64,000 nt of DNA from Hydrogenophaga aromaticivorans. GTDB lineage: Bacteria; Pseudomonadota; Gammaproteobacteria; Burkholderiales; Burkholderiaceae_C. The notes beneath the pieces are model-generated. The model was not told the origin of the DNA, did not search any database, and was given only the letters and a program-made list of their open reading frames with translations. Location of the stretch: NCBI RefSeq assembly GCF_013387465.1, contig NZ_VYGV01000012.1, positions 62,001 through 126,000 of the forward strand, read 5' to 3'. Below, one piece after another: positions 25,760-33,216 of this stretch; the stretch's first letter is position 1, and every line of letters starts with the position of its first letter. A program made the translations under genes and the position numbers.

Positions 25760-26383
25760 ATGGAAAACTCAGGCAATGCTGTTCATCACGAGCCGTGGAA
25801 CAAGGGCAAGATCGTCGGGCAAAAGGCACCCTTCAAGGTGAAGGACATCTGGGCTCTGCGCGTACGTCTTCAGATGGAAGGCCGGGTCCGCGAACTCGCA
25901 CTCTTCAACCTCGGCATCGACAGCAAGCTTCGCGGATGCGACCTCGTTGCACTCAAGGTCCGTGACGTGTCCCATGGTGACCAGGTGGCCACTCGTGCCA
26001 TCGTCATGCAGCACAAGACCAAGCGCCCAGTCCAGTTCGAGATCACGGGAGTTACCCGAGAAGCCCTGCAGGCCTGGATCAAACAGGCTGCACTGAAATC
26101 AGATGACTTCCTCTTCCCCAGCAGGCTTCACGAGTCGCCTCACTTGGGAACTCGGCAGTACGCCCGGATTCTTGGGCATTGGGTGGATGAACTTGGCCTT
26201 GATCGTTCCGAGTATGGGACCCACTCGATGCGAAGGACCAAGGCCACGTTGATCTATCGCCGCACCAAAAACCTCCGAGCCGTGCAACTGTTGCTCGGCC
26301 ATTCCAAGCTGGAATCGACCGTGAGGTACCTGGGTATCGAAGTCGACGACGCCCTTGAAATCTCCGAACAGACGGAAATTTGA
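25760..26383 (+). CDS. Small tyrosine recombinase/integrase
   Basis: A 207-residue phage-integrase-type catalytic domain lacking a separate N-terminal core-binding domain. Catalytic residues fall at R58 (SKLRGCDL), H155 and R158 (THSMRRTKA), H181 (LLLGHSKLE) and probably nucleophile Y190 (VRYLGI). The length is typical of a stand-alone group of short recombinases spread through proteobacterial genomes. Catalytic set appears complete. It has no partner genes nearby and is flanked by gaps, so it may be a solitary mobile cassette. Confidence 0.85.
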   Translation: MENSGNAVHHEPWNKGKIVGQKAPFKVKDIWALRVRLQMEGRVRELALFNLGIDSKLRGCDLVALKVRDVSHGDQVATRAIVMQHKTKRPVQFEITGVTREALQAWIKQAALKSDDFLFPSRLHESPHLGTRQYARILGHWVDELGLDRSEYGTHSMRRTKATLIYRRTKNLRAVQLLLGHSKLESTVRYLGIEVDDALEISEQTEI

Positions 26384-27162
26384 AGTGGTCATCGGAGGCG
26401 GCCTTTGCGCCGGCACCGGGCGGCCGCCTTCAAAGGCTGCAATGTGGAGTCGATCAGGATCGGTGCTTTCAACACCAACTGCGGTAGTTCACTTTGTCGC
26501 GACCAAAGTCGTTTGAAGATCAGTACCACCAGTCCAGATGATGCGGAAGCTGTCCGTGCGGCGACAGCCGGGGCCGAAATCCTATGACGGCAGTACCTCA
26601 TACAGCCGCCATTCGGGCCGTCGCCTGTCGCTCTGCACATCGACAGCTTAGTAACAGTCAGCGTGAGTACACCCGTCGCCAGTGACTGGCTCCAACCGCT
26701 GCGAAGCCGCACTCCTAACTGTGAAAGTCGCTCCAGGCTGGGTGCTGCCAGTGACCTTGCTCGTCTGAATATCAGCAGCCGATATCACCTGTCAATCAAG
26801 GATGGAAGGGTCGAACGACCGCTGTACCTCCGTCACCGGCCTCTCAACATATGCCAGCCTGACCGTGCTTCAAGAACGACTCCTCGCGCCCGAGGATTTT
26901 TGGGCTGCCGGTGGACGGAATCAGGCAGGTGTTGGCCTCGGTGCTGCAGATTACCCCCTGGTTTCGCACGCGATGCGGAGGTGCATCGACAGCCTGGAGA
27001 TCGGAGCCTCCCATCTCGGCGCAAATTGCCAGACTCAGATACTCGGCTGCCAGATCCGAACAGGGATTCGGGTCGCCAAATCCTAGACTCCATCAGGCCC
27101 ACAGACTGGTGAGCTGCGGACCACTGTGGTTTATCCATACAACCGCGCAATGGAGACAAAGA
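26384..27162. other. 779-bp stretch without a recognisable gene
   Basis: Several short reading frames exist on both strands but none shows a known motif or a good start. The part around 26400-26600 on the minus strand ends in a basic tail and may be a decayed gene end. The last ~60 bases hold the ribosome-binding region of the serine hydrolase gene (ATGGAGACAAAG before 27163). Confidence 0.4.
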
Positions 27163-28350
27163 ATGACGACGACCCAATTGAAGACCGCGCTGGACGCGGT
27201 GCTCAAGCAGAACGTGGAACGCCACGGTGGATCCCCAGGCGTGGTGGCCATGGCGACCAACCGGCAAGGGAATTTTTATGAAGGCGCCGCCGGCTCGCGC
27301 GAGCTGGGCAAGGATGGCGCCATGACCACCGATTCGGTGCTCGCCCTCTTTTCCACCACCAAGGCCTTGGCCGGCGTGTGCCTGATGCAACTGGTGGAAG
27401 AGGGCAAGGTGAGCCTGAGCGACCCTGCTGGAGCGTACGTGCCGGAGATCGATGAACTGCAGGTGCTGGACGGTTTTGATGACGCGGGCCAGCCCAGAAC
27501 GCGTCCGCCCAAGCGGCGCATCACCATCAACGACCTGATGCTGCACACGTCCGGCCTCTGTTACGAGTTCTTCAGCAACGACGACCTGAAGTTCCGCGCC
27601 GCCAAGGGCATCCCCACTGTGGTGTCGTGCACGCACGCGTCGATTCGCACGGTGCTGCTGCACGACCCCGGCGCCGCATGGACCTACGGCGTGAACATGG
27701 ACTGGGTTGGATTGATCATCGAGAACCTCCGCGGCAAGCGCTTGGGCGATGTGATGCGTCAGCGGGTGTTCGAACCGCTGGACATGAAGGACATGGCCTT
27801 CACCATGAGCGAGTCCATGGCGCAGCGCCGCGCGACCATCCACGACCGCGCGATCGACGGCAAGCTAACACCGCTGCCCGATCTGGCTTTGCCGCAGCCA
27901 CCCGAGATGGACTGCGGCGGGCATGGCCTGTATGGCACGGTGGGCGAATACATGAAGTTCATCCGCATGATGCTCAACGATGGCGCCGGACCGAACGGCC
28001 GTGTTCTCAAGGCCGAGACGGTCGCCGCGATGTGCAAGGACGGACTGGCCGACATGGGGCTGTCGGCTGGTGGCTGGACGACCTCCGTCCCCTCGCTAAG
28101 CAACACGGGCGAGTTCTTCCCGGGCACCGGCAAGGGTTGGGGCTACACTTTCATGACCAACCGTGAAGACACGCCAAGCGGGCGGCCTGCCGGCTCGCTG
28201 ATGTGGGCGGGTCTGGCCAACTGTTTTTACTGGATTGACCGCAAGAACGGCATCGGCGGCTACTGGGGTACTCAGATATTGCCGTTCCAGGACGCGGCGT
28301 CCTACCCCGGGTTTGTGGAATTCGAGACAGCGGTCTACCATCACCGCTGA
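27163..28350 (+). CDS. Serine hydrolase, beta-lactamase/esterase EstB class
   Basis: A 395-residue class C beta-lactamase-fold protein without signal peptide. S64-x-x-K67 (LFSTTKAL) and Y175-x-N178 (TYGVNMDW) are the two catalytic motifs, and the late region WAGLANCFYW is typical of the cytosolic esterase/hydrolase members of this family. It probably hydrolyses an ester, lactone or amide rather than a beta-lactam. The ATG follows GGAGACAAAG. Long upstream codons in frame are not conserved. It lies 67 bp before an AraC regulator with the same GGAGACAAA leader. Confidence 0.85.
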   Translation: MTTTQLKTALDAVLKQNVERHGGSPGVVAMATNRQGNFYEGAAGSRELGKDGAMTTDSVLALFSTTKALAGVCLMQLVEEGKVSLSDPAGAYVPEIDELQVLDGFDDAGQPRTRPPKRRITINDLMLHTSGLCYEFFSNDDLKFRAAKGIPTVVSCTHASIRTVLLHDPGAAWTYGVNMDWVGLIIENLRGKRLGDVMRQRVFEPLDMKDMAFTMSESMAQRRATIHDRAIDGKLTPLPDLALPQPPEMDCGGHGLYGTVGEYMKFIRMMLNDGAGPNGRVLKAETVAAMCKDGLADMGLSAGGWTTSVPSLSNTGEFFPGTGKGWGYTFMTNREDTPSGRPAGSLMWAGLANCFYWIDRKNGIGGYWGTQILPFQDAASYPGFVEFETAVYHHR

Positions 28351-28417
28351 GCCGATCTGAGGCCACGCCGGGTCGGGTTGCCCGGCGTGCAATGACATCA
28401 GCGATGGAGACAAACCC

Positions 28418-29446
28418 ATGGAAGCCATCCGCAATGTGCTGGTCCACGATGCCAGCGGGCGTCCGAGCACGAACCACCGGCTGGTGGCCTCCAGCGAGTG
28501 GGACGATATTCGCCAGTGGTCGGACAAGGTGTACATGCCTTACAACGTCACGCCCATCGGCAAGGCCAGGAAGCCGGATTCGGTGCTCGATGCAACGCGG
28601 ATCGGGCACATCACACTGAGCCGGTTCAAGTACGGCATCCCGGTGAACATCAAGGACTTCTCGCCCGAAGCCGGTACCGGAATGGTGCTGACCACGCTGC
28701 GCGGATCGGCCCGGCACTGGAGTGAGCTGCGAACATTCAGCGATACCGGTGTGGGCGATGCTTTCTTGGTGGACAACTCGCGCACCCATTACTGGGTGGA
28801 TTTCGATCACAACCATTTGCAGGTGAACCTGACCTTTGAGCACGACGCGCTGGCCCAACTGTACGAGCGCTGGTTTGGAGAACCGGCCGATGAGCGCCTG
28901 TGGCTGCGCACCTTCCGCTTGGGCGGTTCGGGCTCACCCTGGATCGGACTGCTGAGCTATGTGTGCCAGTGCATCACACACATGCCCGAAGCGGTGCAGG
29001 CCGGCCCGCTGGGCAAGCATCTGGAAGAAATGATCGGCGTGCACCTGCTCACACAGTGGCGCACGCACCTGGACCAACCCGCAGCACAAAGCGAATATCG
29101 GCTCGCACCGCGCCACGTTCTGGCCGCGGAGCGGCACATCCGCGAAAACGCGCGACATGCGCCCACGCTGAGCGAACTAGCAGCAGTGGCGGGGGTGAGT
29201 GTGCGTTCGCTCGGTCAGGCCTTTCGTGAGTACAGGGGCTGCACGCCCATGGAAGCGCTGCGGGAACAACGCCTGCAGGGTGTTCGAGCGGAGTTGCTGC
29301 TGGCCCGGCCCTGCGCCACCGTCCAGTCGATCGCTGCAGACTGGGGCTTCGCCAACCTGGGGTACTTTGCGAAACTGTTCCGGCAACGCTTCAACGAACT
29401 GCCATCTATATCGCTTCGGCGGCACGCGTGGAAGCGGCATCCCTGA
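28418..29446 (+). CDS. AraC-family transcriptional regulator
   Basis: A 342-residue protein with an N-terminal AraC-binding-like domain (residues ~50-200, including SRTHYWVDFDHNHLQV) and a C-terminal double HTH. The first helix pair is in AVAGVSVRSLGQAFREYRGCTPMEALREQRL, the second in TVQSIAADWGFANLGYFAKLFRQRFNELPS. It follows the serine hydrolase gene on the same strand and is likely its regulator or cotranscribed with it. The ATG at 28418 has GGAGACAAACC upstream. Confidence 0.88.
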   Translation: MEAIRNVLVHDASGRPSTNHRLVASSEWDDIRQWSDKVYMPYNVTPIGKARKPDSVLDATRIGHITLSRFKYGIPVNIKDFSPEAGTGMVLTTLRGSARHWSELRTFSDTGVGDAFLVDNSRTHYWVDFDHNHLQVNLTFEHDALAQLYERWFGEPADERLWLRTFRLGGSGSPWIGLLSYVCQCITHMPEAVQAGPLGKHLEEMIGVHLLTQWRTHLDQPAAQSEYRLAPRHVLAAERHIRENARHAPTLSELAAVAGVSVRSLGQAFREYRGCTPMEALREQRLQGVRAELLLARPCATVQSIAADWGFANLGYFAKLFRQRFNELPSISLRRHAWKRHP

Positions 29447-29835
29447 CCGTCCCGACGTGCACCTTGCGCCCCGTGCCAAGTCGAGACCATTCGGCTTCGA
29501 TCCTGCGGCAGGACACCAGGCGCAACGTCGAAAATCCGTCATTCCATGTTCAGTGGTCGGCAAATGCTGCCGCCTCAAAGGAGCGCCCCCATTGGCTGAC
29601 GTTCACTCAGCAGCGCTTCGCTTGCTAGTCGGCAGTCCGCGAAGATTCACGTTTATCGCCCGTTTCTGCGACCGATGATTGGCCGCTCCTGGCCGATAGA
29701 GTGAGGGCGCGGTGGTGCCTGCAAGCTGACCTACGGCGCGACGCCGCTTCAGGCCAAAGTCAAGTTGCTGTAATCCCCTTGGGAACCGGTACCAGCAAAA
29801 AGCAGCCAATTGAGTTTGCTACCCCTGCAACGATT
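29447..29835. other. Gap after the AraC gene
   Basis: No gene or RNA is supported. The only structured element I see is the TTGGCC-N6-GGCCGA palindrome at 29679-29696, a near copy of the one at 25610-25627. The right side of this gap abuts the end of a broken CoA-transferase gene. Confidence 0.4.
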
Positions 29836-30129
29836 TCAGATTGTGGTCACTTGTGTGGGAACCTGCGTTGCCGGCGACATGACGCCGGCTTCAACCAAAG
29901 CATTGATTTCCGCGTCGGAGAAGCCGAACTCCGTAAGGACCTGGGTCGAGTGTTCGCCCACGTGAGGTGCCTTCGTGGTGGTAGGGGTGGCCGGTGTGCG
30001 GCTGAGCGTGACCGGCAGGCCCAAACCACGCGCGTGGCCTCCGAGCCCGTCCTCGACATCCAACACCATGCCGATGGCGCGGGTTTGCTCGTGCTCCAGC
30101 GCCTGAATGGCGCTGTTGACGGGCCCGCA
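29836..30129 (-). pseudogene. CaiB/BaiF CoA-transferase, C-terminal fragment
   Basis: About 97 codons on the minus strand encode only the end of a CaiB/BaiF-type CoA-transferase: a CGPVNSAIQALEHEQTR segment, MVLDVEDG, a VTLSRTPATPTTTKAPHVGEHSTQVL segment, and the FGFSDAEINALVEAGV end. These match the family's final ~100 residues; full-length members are near 400 residues. Upstream of 30135 the frame hits stops and the sequence becomes unrelated, so the first three quarters of the gene have been lost at a junction. Confidence 0.75.
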
Positions 30130-30226
30130 GGTGACCCTGTACCCGATTCAGTACCGCCCAGAAGTGGAGATTTCCAGCGACGATAATGAGCGACTGCCCT
30201 ACGTGTGGGGCAAGGAGCCTCACTTC

Positions 30227-30517
30227 ATGGAACTGCTGACGCTGGAACACTTTTCGGGCTGCGTAAACGAGCCCTTCGCCACCCGGCTGGACGACGTGAG
30301 TCTGGAGTTCGTACTGGTCGAGGCCCGGGCCATTGGAGCCGCCGCGCCCCACCCGATGCGCAAGCCGTTTTCCTTGCTGTTCCGCAACACCGCCGCCGTG
30401 GTCTTCCCGCAAAAAATCTATCCGATGCACCACCCGAGAGTCGGCGAGGTGGGGATCTTTCTGGTGCCCATCGCGTACGAGAAAGCCGGCTTCCTGTACC
30501 AGGCTGTTTTCAACTGA
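30227..30517 (+). CDS. DUF6916-like small protein
   Basis: A 96-residue soluble protein starting MELLTLEHFSGCVNEPFATRL with LEFVLVEARAIG, PHPMRKPFSLLFRNT and VGEIGIFLVPI-like strands (here VGEVGIFLVPIAYEK). This matches the DUF6916 pattern, a small beta protein often found next to Tail-Collar proteins. The start at 30227 is preferred because a GGAGCC site lies seven bases upstream; longer upstream codons run through the broken CaiB region. Function unknown; proximity to the Tail-Collar trio suggests a shared extracellular or structural role. Confidence 0.72.
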   Translation: MELLTLEHFSGCVNEPFATRLDDVSLEFVLVEARAIGAAAPHPMRKPFSLLFRNTAAVVFPQKIYPMHHPRVGEVGIFLVPIAYEKAGFLYQAVFN

Positions 30518-30583
30518 CCTTCCCCACTTCTTGCCCACCCGGGCGCTGGGCCGGTGGCGTAGCAACCCCGGTCCGTCTTCCCT

Positions 30584-31138
30584 TCAGGGCGTCCAGCGCA
30601 TCAACAGGTGCGAGCCCTCGCCGGCTTCGGCGACAAAACCCAGGCGTTCGTAGAGCTGGCGCGCGCCGGTGTTGGTCTGCAGCACGTGCAGTCGCACGCC
30701 ACACCCCACGGCGGCCGCGTCGGCCTGGCATTGCCGGATCAATGCCAAACCCAGTCCGCCGTTGCGCAGGCCCGGAAGCAGGCTGATGTGGATGAGCAGG
30801 TGCTCGGGTGACGTGCGCAGCAGATAGCAGTTGCCCACCGCACCGCTGTGCCGGTGCTCGATGGCCCAGAAACAGGCCTCGGGGTAGTGCGCCAGATAGT
30901 GCCGGTGCTGCAGCGTGAATTGCTGTTCGATGAACTGGCGTTTGACCAGGTCTGGCCACGGCACCTGGGCCATCTCGTCGCTGCGTGTGCTGGCATAGAG
31001 ATCACATAGCCAGGGCAGGTCCGCGTCGCGCAGCGCACGCAAAGAAAACCCGCGCTCGGTGAAGAGCGCGGGTTCGGGCAGGGGATCGGCGCGTTCCGGC
31101 GGGAACGGCGCCAGGCCTTGCAGGGTGGCGGTTGCCAC
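30584..31138 (-). CDS. GNAT-family N-acetyltransferase
   Basis: A 184-residue protein with the GNAT core: LRALRDADLPWLCDLYAS, then ACFWAIEHRHSGAVGNCYLLR, the acetyl-CoA loop region ISLLPGLRNGGLGLALIRQC (in place of the usual R/Q-x-x-G-x-G/A) and the closing NTGARQLYERLGFV motif. It follows the Tail-Collar gene by one base on the same strand, so it is probably cotranscribed with it. It could modify the Tail-Collar proteins or an N-terminus; this is inference. Confidence 0.88.
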   Translation of the reverse strand: MATATLQGLAPFPPERADPLPEPALFTERGFSLRALRDADLPWLCDLYASTRSDEMAQVPWPDLVKRQFIEQQFTLQHRHYLAHYPEACFWAIEHRHSGAVGNCYLLRTSPEHLLIHISLLPGLRNGGLGLALIRQCQADAAAVGCGVRLHVLQTNTGARQLYERLGFVAEAGEGSHLLMRWTP

Positions 31139-31139
31139 G

Positions 31140-31679
31140 TCAGGGGAAGGCGGGGAAGACGCCCTGCAGCGCGATGCAGAAATTCACGCCGAGATACGGT
31201 TGCTGGTTTTCGTGCGGGAAACCACCGCCCTGGTTCGGCGAGATCATGTTCGGGGCAAAGGTGGTGTTGGGGGACGCGGCGTTGAACGGTTTCGCGGTAT
31301 TGCTGCCCAGTGTGGAGAGTGCGCTGTTGTTGCTCGGCGTGCCGCTCTTTTTGGCGCTGTCGGATTGCGCGAACGCGTTGATGCCGTGGTTGTGCGTCGG
31401 GATTTCGGTGCTGGTGAGGGTGACCGTGCTGACGCCGAAGGTTTCGCCCAGCACTCGTTCGCTGAGCCCCGGGCTCTGGCCTTGTTCGCAGCCAGCACGG
31501 GCCCCGAAATTGGGCAGCTGGAACGTGGTCTGCCCGTTGCCACCGTAGTTGGTGCCGATGAGGGCGAACAGCGCGGTGTTCTGCTGGATCGGCAACGTGG
31601 CGCCGTTGCAGTACGCCCAGTTGCGCGGGTTGAAGTTGAAGCCGAACATCTGGATTTCGCCGATAAAGGGTTCGCTCAT
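31140..31679 (-). CDS. Phage Tail-Collar domain protein (Mdp family), copy 3
   Basis: A 179-residue protein with an N-terminal Tail-Collar domain: MSEPFIGEIQMFGFNFNPRNWAYCNG, TLPIQQNTALFALIGTNYGGNGQTTFQLPNFGARAG and the EIPTHNHGINAF collar histidines. The C-terminal ~60 residues are Asn/Ser-rich and end in LGVNFCIALQGVFP. Such proteins are stand-alone relatives of phage short tail fibres. Last of three tandem copies and first neighbour of the GNAT gene. Where they are located in the cell is unknown. Confidence 0.9.
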   Translation of the reverse strand: MSEPFIGEIQMFGFNFNPRNWAYCNGATLPIQQNTALFALIGTNYGGNGQTTFQLPNFGARAGCEQGQSPGLSERVLGETFGVSTVTLTSTEIPTHNHGINAFAQSDSAKKSGTPSNNSALSTLGSNTAKPFNAASPNTTFAPNMISPNQGGGFPHENQQPYLGVNFCIALQGVFPAFP

Positions 31680-31710
31680 GATCTGATTCCTTTGTGGGGT
31701 TTTGCCGCGT

Positions 31711-32241
31711 TCAGGCCTGCTGCGGGAAGATGCCTTCGGTGGCGATGCAGTACTGCACCGTCAGTGTGGGCATGGTGTTTTCGTGCGGTTGCGAGCCGCC
31801 GCCGATGGTGGTGGATTGCGCGGACATCGGGGCGGCAGTGGCGCCGGCAACATCGGTGGCGTAGAAGACGTCGCCGCTGACAGAGCCCGGCAGCAGAGTG
31901 TTGCCAGGTGTCAGCGAGGTCGCCGCGCCCGTGGTCGCGACCATGGTGTGCGCGTGCATGGGCATCTGGGTCGTCAGCAACGTCACGTTTTCGGTACCGG
32001 CCATCTGGCCAATGACGTAGTTGCTCAGCCCCGGGCCCTGGCCCTGGTGGATGGGCAGGCGGCCACGCAGGTCGGGCACGGCGAAAGTGCTCTGGCCGTC
32101 GCCGCCGTAGGTGGTGCCGATGAGGGCGAACAGGGTGTCGTACTGGGAGATCGGCAGCAGGCTGCCGTCGCAGGCCTGCCAGCCGATGGGGGTGCGGCCG
32201 AAGCCGAACATGCGAATTTCGCCGATATAAGGTGTGGACAT
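31711..32241 (-). CDS. Phage Tail-Collar domain protein (Mdp family), copy 2
   Basis: A 176-residue paralogue: MSTPYIGEIRMFGFGRTPIGWQACDGSLLPISQYDTLFALIGTTYGGDGQSTFAVPDLRGRLPIHQGQG marks the collar domain, with a QMPMHAHTM metal-binding-like motif. The tail ends LTVQYCIATEGIFP. The three copies share the domain layout but are diverged, so they may form a heteromer. It lies 31 bp downstream of copy 3 in sequence order and is read toward it. Confidence 0.9.
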   Translation of the reverse strand: MSTPYIGEIRMFGFGRTPIGWQACDGSLLPISQYDTLFALIGTTYGGDGQSTFAVPDLRGRLPIHQGQGPGLSNYVIGQMAGTENVTLLTTQMPMHAHTMVATTGAATSLTPGNTLLPGSVSGDVFYATDVAGATAAPMSAQSTTIGGGSQPHENTMPTLTVQYCIATEGIFPQQA

Positions 32242-32287
32242 GAAACGGTGCTCCGAATGATCTGTCTGGTGCCCTGGGGTCGGGCCG

Positions 32288-32833
32288 TCAGTCGCGCGAG
32301 GGGAAGATGCCGCTGAGCGCGATGCAGAAATTGATCGCGGTGTAGGGCTGGATGTTCGGGTGCGGCTGGTTGCCGCCGGCCGTGGCCACCGACTGGGCGT
32401 TCATCGCCACCAGCGCACCGTTCGAGGGGGCGTACAGGTTGGCCGCCGTCGCGGTGTTGGTGCTGGTGGCCAGCAGGCGGTTCACGGGGGTGCGGTTGTC
32501 GCCCGGTGCGGTCGACGCCGCCATGGTGTGGGTGTGCGCCGGCAGGTTGCTCGACAGCAGCGTGACGGTTTCGGCGCCGCCCGTCTGGCCCATCTGCACC
32601 GCCGGGGGCTGCCAGTTCGGGTCCACCGAGCTGGCATAACCCACGGGTGAGCGTCCGCGCAGGTCGGGCAGGGCGAAGTTGGTGGTGCCGTTGCCCCCGA
32701 ACTGCGTTCCCAGCAGTGAGAACAGCGCCTGGTTCTGGCTGATCGGCAGCAACTGGCCGTTGCATTGCGCCCAGAATTTCGGCGCGAAATTGAAGCCGGT
32801 CATCATGACCTGGCCAATGAAGAAGTCGCTCAC
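32288..32833 (-). CDS. Phage Tail-Collar domain protein (Mdp family), copy 1
   Basis: A 181-residue paralogue and first gene of the transcription unit. MSDFFIGQVMMTGFNFAPKFWAQCNGQLLPISQNQALFSLLGTQFGGNGTTNFALPDLRGRSPVGYA is the collar domain, followed by NLPAHTHTMAAS. No signal peptide. It is divergent from the giant repeat gene with a 383-bp intergenic region. Confidence 0.9.
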   Translation of the reverse strand: MSDFFIGQVMMTGFNFAPKFWAQCNGQLLPISQNQALFSLLGTQFGGNGTTNFALPDLRGRSPVGYASSVDPNWQPPAVQMGQTGGAETVTLLSSNLPAHTHTMAASTAPGDNRTPVNRLLATSTNTATAANLYAPSNGALVAMNAQSVATAGGNQPHPNIQPYTAINFCIALSGIFPSRD

Positions 32834-33216
32834 TTCAGTCCCTCCTTAGGTGATGGTTGGCCGGCACAGCTGCCGTTCCGGCTCGGTGCATTCTGTGTGC
32901 ATCAACCGGTCGATGCAAGACCGCGTCGGCGGCTCGGACCGCGTGTCGTCTCAGCGCTTGCCGGGGCCGCGGACGGGCCAGGATCCTGCCGGGGAAGGCG
33001 CCTGACAAGGGGCGACGGTCAACGGACGGGGTGGGTGTTTTTTCGTAAAAATCCTCACGGAAATCATCTGAAAAAACTGAAAAATAAAGGGCTGACGTTG
33101 TAAATTCGCTACTTTTTGTGTAGCTCTCTGTAACTATACTGGCCGCTCTGATGGGGCATTCCGTGTGCCGTTCCAGTCAATAGAACAAGTCGAATCGACC
33201 TTGAGGGGGGGCAAGA
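32834..33216. other. Divergent intergenic region between Tail-Collar operon and giant repeat gene
   Basis: No gene. The part from about 33045 to 33140 is markedly AT-rich compared with its neighbours (runs such as AAAAAACTGAAAAATAAAG), as expected for a promoter region. A TATACT -10-like hexamer lies at 33135-33140; I see no good -35. A strong purine-rich ribosome-binding sequence (GAGGGGGGG) precedes the ATG at 33217. Confidence 0.5.
33135..33140 (+). promoter_or_regulatory. Weak -10-like hexamer before the giant repeat gene
   Basis: TATACT lies 77 bp upstream of the start codon at the end of the AT-rich stretch. No convincing -35 hexamer sits 16-18 bp upstream, so the assignment is tentative. 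A sigma factor other than the housekeeping type cannot be excluded. Confidence 0.3.

Noticed and set aside
30227..32833. Part of a prophage
   Set aside because: Only Tail-Collar proteins, a DUF6916-like protein and a GNAT enzyme are present; no capsid, terminase, portal or lysis genes are nearby.
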